64,000 bases of DNA from Tulasnella sp. 424 (GCA_019633425.1 WSUB01000118.1:43116-107115); one strand, 5' to 3'; counted from the stretch's first letter, positions 1 to 11,785 are shown. Notes: generated from the letters alone by a model not told the origin. A program made the numbers and translations.

Positions 1-1792
1 ACCGTCTTGGTGGACCAAGTATAAGGATGAAACCATTCGCAGCAAGTGGAAGGCTGAGGCCCTTGCAGCACCAGTCGCAGGGGACAAATTGACCGAGGAC
101 GAAGTAGACTATGTTTTAGATGAGCTCGGTAAGCTAGCATCTTTTAATTGAATGGATAACGATTTTAAAGTTGTTACCCAATTAGCCCACTATGAGAAGA
201 TGAGAGACGAAGCGACAGGCATCCAGGCAAGTCCCGGCAAAACTCTACAGAGGCTCCTCTCATTCACTCAACGCTCTTCTTGCTCAGCAATCATGCTTTT
301 CTAGAATTTACGAGTCCGACTCCCTCATTCCACCCGAATTGCGTGATAGATTAAAAGTGGCAGTCAAAGTCTTGGAAGACGTCCCCGAGACGGAAAAGGA
401 CTGGCACCCAAGATCCGATGGCCAAGTCATCGATCTCGTCCACCCTTCACTTTATCCAATTGTCTATGGTCGTACTCTGAGGTATCCAGAAGTAATCAAG
501 CCCGGAAAGGAACGTAACGTAGCCGACTTGCAACCCATCACACCGCCGGATCCGACCGTCTCTGGGGGCAGAGACTGGGGCTTTTCCAACAAGTTCGCGT
601 GGTTATCAACAGATTTCAAAATTTCAGAAGACGGAAGCTCGGCAAAATCGGTCTCGTACATCAACAACCTCCACCCGTCCCTTAAGGAGCTCTACTCGAT
701 TATCGAATCCCTCGTGGCCAGGTTCTCTTTCCTGTTCGACCGGGTTCTGACAGACTTGAAATGCTACACACAATCATTCAACCGCCGTATCGTCGAAGGC
801 TACTGTTTCCAGGATGATGACGAAGATAGGCCAGAGCAGGAGGATGACGAAAGTGACGAGGACTACGAGGATCGCCTATACGCTTGGAACTTACAGAGAC
901 CAATCAGCTTGCCAAAGGTCCGTTCGAAGGACAAAAGAAAGGACATTTCTGAGCGGGAACAGACCTATACCATTCATGGTAAAGAGGCGCAAATCATCGT
1001 CAAATTAGCAAATATTCACTTGGTGAGGGACAGGGTAGGAGGCCAAGCGGATGCCTTTTTGTTGACGTGTCTCTCCCCCGATCTTTATCACATCACGCAT
1101 AGACACCGGAGAAGCCCGTCTACCCTGGCGGGTCCTGGCACGTCGAAGGCCTGGCGAACGAAAGAATTATCGCATCGGGGATATACTACTACGACTCTGA
1201 AAACATCACCGAGAGCGAACTCCAGTTCCGCAGAGTTGTTACGGCAGACGATCTTGACTACGAGCAAGACGATGAACTTGGAGTGATGCGGGTATGGGGC
1301 CTGAAACGGTCCGTTCGTCCTTGACTACTCGTACCCTAAGGGACTAACTACGACCTCTGAACATGCAGGGGCGGGCCTGCAAATCAGAGCTGCGGGGCGG
1401 TACCCACCTCTCCCGGTAGATGCCTCGCATTCCCAAATATCTACCAACACAAAGTCTCCCCCTTCGAACTCACTGACAAAACAAAGCCCGGTCACCGCAA
1501 AATCGTCGCTCTGTTCCTCTTAGACCCTGAAAAGCCGCGGTTCAGCACCACCGATATCCCACCTCAACAAGCCGAATGGTACGAGATGGCCATGCAACAA
1601 GCTCCCGAGAACTCGCTCCTCAGCAGGTTACCGGCTGAGATCATCAGGGAGACAACGCGTCATTTGCCCAACTTGATGACGTTGGACGAAGCAAAGCAGT
1701 ATCGCTTAGAGTTGATGGACGAGAGAACAGCGTCTGTCGAGACGCAGGACTTCGAGTGTTTTGAATCGGAGTTTAACTTTTGTGAGCATTGA
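1..1792 (+). pseudogene. DUF4246-family gene, left copy, with an in-frame stop; 5' end outside the window
   Basis: The protein belongs to the fungal DUF4246 family: it has WHPRSDGQVIDLVHPSLYP, then SYINNLHPS, then IVKLANIHL. After an intron it continues with a HVEG motif and GIYYYDSENITESE, and ends in EFNFCEH. The HxE motif, a later Gln-His pair and an HRK motif resemble a 2-oxoglutarate dioxygenase fold; that is inference. Reading from base 2, codon 149-151 is TGA where the right-hand copy (42242-44238) reads CGA. The neighbouring differences are also mostly C-to-T or G-to-A. The rest of the frame is open, so inactivation looks recent, unless translation starts downstream of the stop. The first exon (MCNDFTIPW in the other copy) lies outside the window. 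The intron near 227-285 starts with GC rather than GT in both copies. Confidence 0.85.
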
Positions 1793-2010
1793 AGGTATCG
1801 CATAGGCATACTTGGCGGTCGTAATACAATTCGAAATGAGGGTTTCCAGTGTTATACACACCAAAGAAGTGCCCTCTCATCATTGCGGTCGTGACGAGAA
1901 GTATCCGCCGAGTCGTTTGAAATGCCGGAGGCATCTACGATTCTCCGTACTTAATGCCCCGTCTCATGTCACTGTCTTCCGCTGAAGTGGTTTCTAAGCA
2001 GGTGCAACTA
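1..2010. repeat. Inverted duplication, DUF4246 arm, left copy (partner 42025-44250)
   Basis: This block matches the reverse complement of 42025 to about 44090 through exons, introns and 3' flank. Identity is lost abruptly after base 2010: both copies share TAAGCAGGTGCAACTA, after which the left reads GGACCG and the right reads GTCGCT. The other end of the left copy lies outside the window. Confidence 0.9.
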
Positions 2011-2929
2011 GGACCGTTGATGTCTGGTGGAGGCTCCTAGGGTCTGATATAGCGTCAGGAGACTCCAGCCAAAATAAAGACCGAACTGTTCGAACCGTTG
2101 AGTAGTCCCCTGGAGGTCCGCTGAGTCTTTATCCTGAGAAGTTTCCACGTAACCAATTGGTAGTAACTGCAGCATTTCAGCGACGCTTTCTCTGAAAAGC
2201 TGAATCTGGTTCAGAAGATCTGTTCATGTGGCGGCATTTTCTCCAACGTTCTGAAGTAGAGCCTTGCGAGAAAGCGGGAGGAATCTACGCCTTTTATTAT
2301 ATCCATGGTATGAGCCAGTATGCTGAAAGCTGGTCAAACGATTGGGAGGTGGGCAGCTTGCTCTAGTAACAGCGTAGCTGTCGGCGCGACCGAAACGGCT
2401 TTTCGACACATCATTCCAGTGTCCTTTGAAGAGCCTCATTGTAAACCGACCGAATGTGTACGCCAGTCAAGATTGAAACGGATATATGGACGTGTATCAC
2501 TGATCATAAGAAATTGGTTCAACCCAGCTGGCACCATCGGGATATACTGGATCCCTTTTTCTTGCAAAGCTGCCTCCATTCGAATGCGTGCGAGCAGGAC
2601 CATAAAGGAGGGGGCGGAACTGCTTGAAGCTGCCGTCTCATGCCGCTAGCGCGGTTCATTTCCCGTAGAGCCGGTACTAGACAGGATTGCGTATCGTTTG
2701 AGAAGAGCCTACACGCCTCGCGGACAGATGCGGAGTCGTTCAGGAGAGATGCAGCAAACAGCACCAAATGTTCAGGGTGCTTGCAAGGCTTCCTTCGGAG
2801 CAGTTGTGCTTCCATTATATTACGCTCGCAAATCGACTTCGCGATGATATTACTAGGTACTTTGTCTCACTACACTGTTGTGACGCCTCAATTCGGTGAC
2901 CGGGTTGACTTGGTGATTCTTGTCCAGAA
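2011..2929. other. Noncoding spacer between DUF4246 and gene B, partly shared with 54.6-54.8 kb
   Basis: I see no convincing gene here; the open frames are short and their peptides are not shared between copies. The stretch at about 2380-2480 matches the reverse complement of about 54638-54790, including a shared GACTGGCGTACACAT (reverse strand) and CACTGGAATRAYGTGTCG. This shows that the inverted duplication continues past the end of gene B in both arms. I see nothing in 2011-2380. Confidence 0.6.
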
Positions 2930-3180
2930 ATGTTTGATTGTCCTGGCGAACTCGAGGACTCAGGGTCCTTGAATCGGAATTCCCCCTTTGTATTGGCTGC
3001 CCCTTGGCGACCTCAAACGAGAAACGACCACTCTCTTTCATCTCCAGGGATCAAGATATCGGTTATGCGACGGCGTCTCCATGGCTCTGCACCGCACAAA
3101 ATGCAGCGACTGCCTTGCGGTTTATTATCCGCCCTCCCCTAAGTATACACAAAATCGTCGTCCTCTCAGGCACCACTGCT
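2930..3180 (+). promoter_or_regulatory. Conserved block upstream of gene B, left copy
   Basis: The block runs from 130 to 380 bases before the B start codon. It is conserved with the matching position before B1 (about 49740-49880) and B2 (about 54000-54190). Shared pieces include GGGTCCTTGAATCGG, CCCCTTTGT, a TGGCGAC element and CGTMTCCATGGCT. Indels of various lengths fall between the pieces, which argues for a promoter or leader rather than protein. One frame does keep the peptide pattern PWLC-x-A in all three copies, so an upstream coding exon is not excluded. Confidence 0.6.
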
Positions 3181-3309
3181 CCTGGCGATGGCACAATGAA
3201 CCCAAGCATGTTCTTAAAAGAATAATTATCTGAGGTGGGTCGATATTATTGTCGAACTTCCGTTCTCTTTTCAAAACCCACACTGGCTTCTCCAACAAAC
3301 CACACGTCA

Positions 3310-3960
3310 ATGGCGATTTCACCTAACCGAGCCCAACGCCGCTCCTGTATGCCTCTCCCAACCCTTCAGGATTCACTCCCTTCGCCGCTTCCCACTCCAT
3401 CTTCTTCCCCACTCCGGCCCTTCCAAAACTCGCTGCAGTTGAACTTGCCCGCCAGTGGCGCCACAGCCTCCCAATCTACCTTTTCGCAGGATAGGCCGTT
3501 TGGGGAGATCACAGCCCTTACCCGCGACTCCTTTCAAAGTCAAAGCGCTTTTCAAGATGTATTCCAGTGGCCAGCAATAGATCGAACTCCGCGGGAAAGA
3601 GACCCTTCTCTTCCACGTGATTTGCTTGTGACACACAACAATCAGAGTGGAGCTAACAAGCCATCTGAGGTGGGGATCGACTAAGTTAATAGACCTCCAA
3701 TGAAGGCTGAAATTTATTTTACTTAGCTTTACGATCTTCTCTGTGATTTGGGATCCTCATATTTCGAGCCAAGACTTTCCTCGGAGGAAGTTCCGCTGCG
3801 CGGACTGACTATCTCGTACTGTGGCGACCAAACTACATACATGGACACGAAATCCTGGAGCCGGTTAACCATTTATCATGTTGGGGATGCGTCTGATGAA
3901 AGAATCCGAAGCATGGCCCTTTGGGCATCGGAGAGTGGCCTAACCGAGTTGGAATGCTAA
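3310..3960 (+). CDS. Gene B, left copy: unrecognised two-exon protein, 197 residues
   Basis: I do not recognise this family. Exon 1 is 3310-3669 and exon 2 is 3727-3960, joined in phase 0. The N-terminal 120 residues are rich in Pro, Ser and Gln, with RRSCMPLP and SLPSPLPTPSSSP, and look disordered. The C-terminal 77 residues form a compact domain with ISYCGDQTT and SRLTIYHVGDASDE, and end in Glu-Cys. B1 and B2 keep the intron position, the ISYCG motif, the YHV motif and a final Cys. There is no signal peptide or membrane segment. I chose the start at 3310 because B2 begins at the same place (MTSPQRPQRRSC); an upstream ATG at 3235 is not conserved. The gene converges on gene A, with 363 bases between stops. 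Confidence 0.8.
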
Positions 3961-4323
3961 GGGATGCGTGGACCGCATATCTCTCCGGACGCAAATTCGA
4001 ACTCGTATTTCCTTTTCACTTTCTTTGTTCTTTCCTTTCTGTCTCTTTTGTTCTCTCTGATTTTCACATTTCCATACCCGTATTCTCGCCCTTTCCTAAT
4101 TTGCCTCTAACCTGATACGGCTATCTTTTATCGTTTTATGCCTCCCTTTACCAGATATGTAAAGTTTAGGCCCTCTTGAAGCATCGCTCTTTGTAATCTT
4201 TATACGGACTTGATCGACCCGCTGCGCCGGTTTGTTGAGAGTGAGCGCGTTCATTGAAATGCTGCATTTGTTGGGCGATCGTCCAATAAAATTAATAACT
4301 ACAAGTGAACGAACCGACCGGCC

Positions 4324-6349
4324 TTAAAGGTCTCCAAGCTCCAGTTGTAGATACTTCGCCGGAAAAGGTCTCTCTCCGAAATGCCTAGGTTAAACGCACA
4401 TAAGCCGTGCCGAAAATAGAAGGTGAAAACAAGGAAAACTAACATCTTCACAGCAGGTAGCTGTAGTCCTTTGATTTCGGGGTCTTCTGGGGTTTCCCCT
4501 TGGTCTTCAACTGGATTAGGTGACTCCGTAAAAGTCCAGTAGCGCTTGAACACAACGCCGCTAGCGTCCATGTGCACGTAGAAATAGATTGGCTTTTGAA
4601 TTTGCCCCGCTAGGCTTTGTAAAGATTTCACATCTAGTCCATGCGTGGTTTTAGTCACTGGGTGGGAATGTTAGAACCACATTCAAAGTTGCTGACAGAG
4701 ATCGAACTCACAAAGTACCAAGTCCTCTGCTGAAACACCGTGAGTAGCTGCTAAGTTACTGGCATTAGCAGTCAGCCAATCCCATTCGGCCTCCGAGTCC
4801 TTTAACGTATTGGACCAGGACAAAATGAAGAAGTCTAGTGAAGGTTTAATAACCTCGCCATTACGCAAAGGGGGACAAGTAGCTCTTGAGGGTACCGTAT
4901 CAAGTTAATGGGCGGAACGTAGGGTAGGATTCAAAGGAAACGTACCTGTAGACACTTGGTTGGACTTCTTCAAAATCGCTTGCGTTTATTTTTCTCGTGA
5001 TTCCTCCCAGCTCTGTCGAGACGGACGCCAACTTCCTGAAAACCTTTCCTTTGCCCGGTTGCATTTCAAATACCCCAATATCCCCTGGTTCGAAGTACCC
5101 TCCTGACCTGGAAGGCCAAGACAAGTATCGCCGAGAAGGAGAGTCCCAGAACTGTTGAAGATACTGCAAAGCGGTTGTTGTGTCTTTAAACTCCCGAGGA
5201 GACTTCCCCAATACGGCGTGGGCATTTCCAGCAAGGGCGTATCCCAGGGCTCTGAGTGGCCTGTACTTCCCTAAGTACGAACTCCGTCAGAGCGGCCAAG
5301 ACTACCTCCTTCAAAGATCTTACCCGCTCGGAAAAACTAACGAGGTGGTCATGTAAGTTCCTATTTGCTCAGCACGAGAAGCAAAAAACGCACCTCTGCC
5401 CAAGCAGTTTGAACGAGTTCCTCAATTGATCGTTGAGAGTTATAAGGACGACCGCCGATCTCGGGGGTCAAAATAATTTTGCTCTCGTCGTCGACAGAGG
5501 CTTTCTAAGCAACAATGATCGATCAGGTATACGCAACGTCGGGTCTTGAACAATAATTCTTACGGCCAACGCATCGCAGAGGACACTTGAAGGAAGCGAT
5601 GGGTAGTTGCGGATCAGACCTTCTGCTGCGTCCTAGGATAGATACTGTCAGTGAGGTTCGGCGTCAAGTCTGTAGACTGTCCACCTTCATATCGATGAGC
5701 TGTCAAAGTGAAAAATAGGAATTAGGCTTCTCACATAAACCCAATCAAATGAGTCTCGATACTCTTACCAGCTGCCACGCATCCTGTAGGGCTGTCTCCG
5801 GCGAAACTTGGAGCATTTCGCTCAAGTATGTATGGAACGGAACCACTCGGGCTTCATAGACGTTAATATCTCGTTAGAAGTGTATAGTAACGGTTAAACT
5901 TACAGGTTGCAAAAAGTATGCAAGGCGTTGCGGAATCGTCGGAGTAAGCAAAGACTCTCGGGATGTTCGAGCTGCGCCAACACGATGTCAAGAAAAGCCT
6001 TCTTCTGAGGCTTCAGTGCCAGCGTACCCTTTGTCATTCATTAATCTCTCCAAGTCGTGGGTAAATGCTGTCTCTCCGCCTGAGCTTTGAGTGTAGACCT
6101 TCGCCAGGTACCTCTGCCCACCAACCTCGGCAACGACCGAGTTGTTCCAGAATGCGGCGTCACGGTTGTCCTTCCCGTGATCGCGGCTCAAGCGACCAGA
6201 GATGCGAATCGATTTAAACGGGATAGAGACCTGTCACGACATTAACGGAGAACAGAATGTGGAGCTTCAAGCCGACTGACCGATGAGTTGAAGGGTTGAC
6301 CAAGGTGAAAGCCGACCTGCGGCATACGCTGTGTCTGAACAGAAGCCAT
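4324..6349 (-). CDS. Gene A, left copy: unrecognised multi-exon protein with a possible kinase-like N-terminus
   Basis: The gene has about twelve short exons. Exon 1 encodes MASVQTQRMPQVGF. Exon 2 carries VAEVGGQRYLAKVYTQ followed by an acidic helix (AFTHDLERLMNDK). In layout this resembles strands 2-3 with the lysine and helix C of a protein kinase N-lobe. I see no HRD or DFG motif, so at most it is a pseudokinase; this is inference. The C-terminal half is the best conserved part across copies: GYALAGN, SRRYLSWPS, PGDIGVFE, FRKLASVSTELGG, then HGLD and a final HFGERPFPAKYLQLE. The stop at 4324-4326 is followed by a gap and then gene B on the other strand. The protein should be about 450-470 residues. 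There is no membrane segment. Confidence 0.75.
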
Positions 6350-6419
6350 TAGTGTAAAGATGGTATGAGTAGAGTAGTGAATCAGAAAGGCGAGAGAGGA
6401 AATGTAGTTGATTTCAGAC

Positions 6420-6640
6420 GGTGTAGATGGAGGGGTACTTAAAGGTTCACAGCAGGAAACATTACGCCTCTATAGCTATGTCGAATGTACAATGCATTAG
6501 AAAGTCCCCTAAAATCCGCTAAGGATCAAAAGCGATGTTTCCTGTCTTTACCGAGACTTTCGATTGTGCGGACAGTCGTATGCGGAGCAAGACGCAGTGC
6601 TTCTGCAAGAAACACAGCCGGCCAGTAGCGACCTCCCCAC
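6420..6640 (-). promoter_or_regulatory. Conserved upstream region of gene A, left copy
   Basis: The reverse strand here closely matches the region before A2 (about 50588-50800). Shared runs include GGCTGTGTTT, TTGCAGAAGCACTGCGTCTT, GTAAAGACAGGAAAC and GCATTGTACATTCGACATA, ending with CTTTAAGTACC near the expected transcription start. The conservation is much stronger than expected for neutral spacer between copies whose coding regions have clearly diverged. A1 lacks this block. Confidence 0.65.
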
Positions 6641-7155
6641 TGGCTCGACGTCACTTCCAGAGAACAAAGGGGAATATTGTTGCACTGTGGATGGTTGCTG
6701 CACGCGGTGCTCGCTCTGAGCCGCCGCCAAAACAGACAAACGGCTCGTCGAGTAAGGATGCACCGCAGGGACTTGAGTTTACTAGTCGCTGCTGGCCGCC
6801 TTCCCACTGCACTTAAGTGGCCGAACCTTTACTTTGGTTCTAAGACTGTTCGCACCCATGCTATGATGTTGGGGACTCTCCACATCTGTTTGCTTCGTTT
6901 GCTGAGTTGGAATTGCGATTTCATTCAGAACCGCGCTCGCTAGCCCGGGATCGGGGTGCATTGCTCTCCAAAGGATGGGTCCTTGAAGAGAAGAGGGACT
7001 ACGGTAGAGGCGGTCACACTAATGGATGGAAGCGTGTTGGGGAGTTGGAATGCTCTCTAGAGCTGGCTTCGTGTAACCGGCGGTCGTGGTGGGACAAGTG
7101 GTAGATCGGTCCCTAGTTGCCGCGGATTTCGACACAACACAAGCATCCCACAAGA
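6641..7155. other. Spacer between genes A and the GAF reductase, left arm
   Basis: This is the region between the divergent A(-) and reductase(+) genes. It holds only short, unsupported open frames. The part next to A is shared with the A2 upstream region up to about 6810. I could not match the part next to the reductase to the corresponding right-hand region (45829-46625), so the two reductase copies seem to have different promoters. Confidence 0.5.
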
Positions 7156-7864
7156 ATGCCACACGCCGACTCCAGCTTAGTACCAGCTACAATAAAGACT
7201 AAAGAGGAGTTTTGGGATCACGTTTACCAACAGCTGGAACCACTTATTGGCGAGGCAGGAAACTGGGTACCATGGCTCATCAATCCACTAGCTGCCGCAG
7301 GATTATTAATCGGCTAGTCGAATTAGGTATCCAATCTTTCAAATGCTGCGGCCCTTGTCTATCATTCTCTCCAATCCTTCGAGCGCTTTGGGAAGGAAGG
7401 TGGTGCCGTGAACTGGTGTGGTAGGTAAAACCTAGGGGATCCGTGTGCCCCGGCGACGAATATGCTGACCCCGTATTTTAAGGCTTTACCTCGACTCAGC
7501 ATTATTTCCTGGTCAGACTTCGACGCCTGCCAGGAAGGTCCTCCGTCTTGGCCCATTCAACGGTCGACCCGCTTGTCAATTGATCCGCTGCGAGGGTGGA
7601 AAAGGCGTGTGTGCTGATGCATGGGCTCAGAAGCAGACAGTGGTAGTTCGAGACGTGGAAGCATATCCTGGACACATCGCCTGTGACAGCGAAACGAAGA
7701 GCGAGATCGTAATCCCCATGGTACTGGGCAGAGAAAGGGGTTCCATCGTGCTTGGCGTGATGGATCTGGACTGTCTAGCACTCGGTGGATTTGACGAGAC
7801 GGATAAAAAAGGACTCGAGAAAATCGTTCAATTACTCATTAAATCCTGTATTTGGAATGTATGA
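7156..7864 (+). CDS. GAF-domain free methionine-(R)-sulfoxide reductase, left copy
   Basis: The protein matches the fRMsr family (yeast Ykg9-type), which reduces free methionine-R-sulfoxide using cysteines in a GAF domain. Three exons join in frame: MPHADSSLVP through GEAGNW, then SNLSNAAALVYHSL through AVNWCG, then the catalytic exon. The three family cysteines are visible in ACQLIRCEGGKGVCADAW and GHIACDS, so the copy looks active. The end is KSCIWNV. The length of about 180 residues fits the family. The stop lies 76 bases from the stop of AP-4 epsilon on the other strand. A second intact copy is at 45123-45828 in inverted orientation. Confidence 0.88.
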
Positions 7865-7939
7865 GGAAAATCACAAGTGGAAACGCACACTTGAATAGAC
7901 CTACCAGATTTCGAAAACCGGTCGTAGCATCCACATAAA

Positions 7940-10900
7940 TTATACATCCCCTTGCAAAACCTTCCTAACTGTTGACTTGAGATCTACATTATCACATTTC
8001 AAAATCCAAAGACTGCTATCATCTTCCCCTGGCCGTAACCGTATCGCCGCTGATACTTGTCCGTCCGAAGTGAGCAGCATGCCCAATATTTCATTGTCGT
8101 GGAAACCCTGATTCTTAGCTGCAAAGCAAAATCGGTTAGGAAACAGGAGGATTAAGAGATGGCAATTAGCGGGCCACGAACCTTTGATATCTGCCTCAAG
8201 GCTTGGAAAGGCCATGATGAAACCTAACCCCGCGTCTTGAAGGCCCCCAGCGACCGTCGCTGGCGGCGATTCCGACCATCCCCGAGTTGTAGACTTGATG
8301 GAGTTCCACGCAGCATCAAAACTTTGAAGGAACGATTCCTCAGTAAGACCGTTTGACCCCTCGGGCTGCGTATCAGGCCTCAGCGCTTCAGCGAAAGTGG
8401 TCGGTGGTTCAGCGTGGAACGGGGACTCCAATGTGATGAGATCGACTTTAGGTGCCTAAGAAAGATGGGAAGAGAATGCCTTAAAACAAATCTTCAAACG
8501 CTTCAAGGTCCATGAAACTGACCAAGACCTCGGAAACCATGGAAGGTCCTTGGCGAGGGGAGCCCGTCGCCGCAGCCAGATTTCTCAAGCTTTCGTCTCC
8601 CTCAGCCAGAGCTACCAAACCTGCCGGTGTAATAGTCTGCGCCAGCGGGTCTTCCGCCCCAGGGATCGGTGAACGTTGAAACTCTTCGCTATACGTAGTC
8701 GAGGAGCGAGCTGATGGTGTTTGAGAAGGCCTCCGAGGGCGAGCTTGATGGCGATCCTGGCTCTTCCTACGCAACGTGCCTGGAGCCTCGTATGCGTCGT
8801 ACCGCAGAGCTGACGGTCCGGCAGCTCCACGAGGCGAGACGGCACGTGAAGACGCGGAAGACGGGCTTGTAACTTGTTTGGGGAGTTTGCGGAAATGTTC
8901 TTCTATGGCTAGCAATATATCTGGGAGCTGGATATTCGGATTTCATAAGTAGGGATTCGACCCCGACATGCGACATTCGGCGTACCGTTTGAGACTTGGC
9001 ACCCTGGACCACGGTTTTGAGCGTGGCTTTGTCCTTGACTAATCGCAAGAATTGATCGCATCTCTGAGATTTAAAGGTCATTTTCGAGTCCAACCACTAG
9101 ATAAAAGCGAGCCCCGTACATGTCTCATGTGTTTCCGACTTTGCTTTACGAGTTCCTCGACCCGTGTCACCACTGCTGCAGGGCTTGACTCGTCATCGAA
9201 CATTGCTACCACCCTAGTGAGGGCAATTAACAATGCTTCTTGCACACCCACTATGGTAGCGCCATAGGTTAAGGAAGGAGGTCACAACAGCTGAGGTTGA
9301 TACATACCAGGCGACGCCGCAAGGCAGTTGGCCAACCCTTCAGCAATTGTATTTGGTGAGAGAGTGACTACTTGGGAGTATTCGCAGGCAACCGCTGCGC
9401 ATATAACTGTTGCTGAAGGTACTGGGGCTTTGACGCCGGTGAGGGAGTCTCGTAAGTCTTGCAGTGACTTTTCGACGAACGTTTTCCGGAACTCGTCCGA
9501 GGCTACGACCGTTATCAAGGTGCTCAGTGGAGAGCCCTGTCGGAATACTACTGATGAATACTGACATTCGCGTAACCTGTCGAGGACAGGTTCTACCACG
9601 GATTCTAGCACAGCGTTGACACCAGCGCCTGAGCCTTCACCGTGCACCCTGCCGCGTTCCGGGCTGCCCTTGCCAGTGCCAGCTGCATCTTTGTGGGGAA
9701 CTTGGACCGCTTGCAGTATTGCCTTGAGTCTATTCGCGAATGCCTCACCGCTTTCCGCGTCCAACACCGTAGAGACCTCCAGAGCGCGGGACGCATAGAC
9801 TTCGCAGGTCGCGAGAGTAGTGGAAGTTGGAGATGGAACCGAGTCGATGAACCTAGTAAACCAAGCTTCGAGAATGGCGGGTTCGACACGGTGCAGCAGT
9901 TGAATCGTCTACACGAATGACTTAGCATGCGGCCATCTGGGGAGGAAAGATGAGAGTAACTCGCACCATCTTCCGTATGGTTATATCACTCCCATCCAAG
10001 AATGACATGATCCGACCAACTTCGCTCTCCTGAAGCTGAGCAGGAATGGTCTCATCCACTCCAGCCCAAAGTTTGACATCCATGGCGAGCAGGCAAGCCA
10101 GGAAAGTGTAGTGAAGGTTCGGGTCCTTTGACGCGAGCATGTAACGAATTCCCGAGACTGGGTGTTGTAAGTCGGACGAGGGTGAAAGGACGTCTATCAG
10201 AACTGGCTCCGGCACGACTGAGAGTGCCCGGAAGCACTCGAGGACGATTTCTATTCGCTCGGCAAAGTTGCTTTAGCAATCGTCTCCGCGAGGGTAGACC
10301 AATACTTGACAAACTCACTGCTTGATCTCGATGACGTTACGCATTTCTGAATGAGGACTTCAGCCAGAGACTTAACCTCCCTGAATAAGTCGAAGAAGGA
10401 TCATCAAGCACCCATTCAGACTGAGGGATGCCTTTTATCAAACGAACCTAGAGTTCGGGTCAATAGTAACTAACTGACCGACGCAACGAATCGCAGCAAC
10501 CGCAGGGCTCTGAATCCGACGTCCTTGAGAATTCGAGCGGTCCTTTTGTATCACGTCGACTGCTGCGTGACCGACTTCGATCCCGGAGATTAGACCGGCC
10601 TAAATTTGAGAATGGATTGGGGGGTGGGGTGGGGGTGGACGACGTTGGCATATATCCAGAGGTACCTGAACCACCGATACGACGCACCTTGACCAACTCA
10701 ACCGCAAGACTGAAGGCCGACGAGGAAACGACATCGTCCCGAAGCCGCTTAAATATCTTTCGGGTCGTTCTTTGGAGAAGATCCGAGTTGTGTTGAGAGA
10801 GAAGTTTGAAGGTTGCCATGGCGCGCCGCTTGACTTGAAACCTAACCAGAGCAGCGTGCATCAATCTTCCTGAACCGGTTGAGCAGAGAGGCTGACAGCG

Positions 10901-11614
10901 TGCGTACGACTTATGAGATAGAAGATCTTCTAGCCTTGTTTGAATAGCGGGCACAACGTCCGGAGAAGATACTTGAACTAGCATGTCGAGTGCCAAGCAG
11001 ATGTGGGTTTCATCTCGACTTTCCAAGTCCTATCACGAAACCGCCTTCAGGACGTCTGTTGATCGTACGAAAATGAAAGAACGGACAGCTTACCTTCCTA
11101 AACGTGTTAACTAGCATGAGGTGTAGCTCATGCTCAGGTGGCATCACTGCAGCGCAGAATTCGTAGCCTATTTGAACATATCAGGCATTTCGGGCCGACC
11201 ATAAAAGTCATGCTATCACTACCCACCCACCCGACGATCCAATAATTTCGCTCCGCCCCCCGCCAGTCCAATAGCAGCGGGGAGAGCAAATGCTAGGTAA
11301 TCTGGTCGAGGAAGTTCAAACGTCATTGCCGTCGAGCAATACAACAATATGAGCAACCAATCTCGACACGCTCTCTATGTACAACAGAAGAAACTCCTTC
11401 ATCAGCATTTTCCTCTCTCCATATCGAGGAATACCGTGAATACGCACCGAATCGGGACTAAAACCATCTTTAGCAAACCTCCTCCGTATGGCGTCAATTT
11501 CCTGAACGATAGCGTCGTCCGCGAGTGAAGGGCTAGCAGCGTTTTCGATTTTTTGAACTATTGCATAATGTGCGCGGTTTATCGCCCCCGAGTTGTTGAA
11601 AGTGACTTCCATAA
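7940..11614 (-). CDS. AP-4-type adaptor complex epsilon subunit (large adaptin)
   Basis: The N-terminus has the adaptin trunk signature. It starts MEVTFNNSG, then has an Asp/Glu-rich helix (DAIVQEIDAIRRRF) and MKEFLLLYIES. It continues with a YLAFALPAAIGLAGGGAKLLDRRVG-like exon and PPEHELHLMLVNTFRK. Next come ESRDETHICLALDML and VVPAIQTRLEDLLSHKS, a HEAT-like repeat. The middle continues with helical repeats, then a Ser/Pro-rich hinge near 8500-8900. The short C-terminal domain ends SLWILKCDNVDLKSTVRKVLQ. AP-4 sorts cargo at the trans-Golgi network without clathrin. The assignment over AP-1, AP-2 or AP-3 rests on the N-terminal pattern and is moderate. At least ten introns are present. It is divergent from BUB2, 171 bases apart. 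Its last 500 bases are duplicated at 44540-45050. Confidence 0.75.
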
Positions 11615-11785
11615 CGTGGGGCTGCCGGAGCTGGCGGTGGGGGACGCGGCGCTGTGGCCTGGTCGATGGGGAACGTGGTTCCTTCTGAGACGGTGACCGG
11701 GGTCCTCCGACGCGAGAAGCACCCGTCAACCCAACCGCCACCATTCCCATTGCGCACACCGACAGCTTCACATCAAGGGCCTCAA
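11615..11785. promoter_or_regulatory. Shared promoter of AP-4 epsilon and BUB2
   Basis: Only 171 bases separate the two divergent start codons, so both promoters must lie here or overlap the first exons. I see no clear TATA box. Confidence 0.5.

Larger units (their letters stand above)
2380..8555. repeat. Left arm of the inverted segmental duplication (B, A, reductase, AP-4 epsilon 3' end)
   Basis: Gene order is B(+), A(-), GAF reductase(+), AP-4 epsilon 3' end(-). It is mirrored by AP-4 epsilon fragment(+), reductase(-), A(+), B(-) and again A(+), B(-) at 44540-54790. The left A/B pair resembles the outer right pair (A2/B2) more than the inner one, and the A upstream region is shared only with A2. 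The arm ends inside the last part of the AP-4 epsilon gene, near base 8555. Confidence 0.85.

Noticed and set aside
2988..3233. Short frames upstream of gene B as a separate gene
   Set aside because: Peptides in the three copies change frame between conserved pieces because of indels, so a promoter or leader explains the conservation better.
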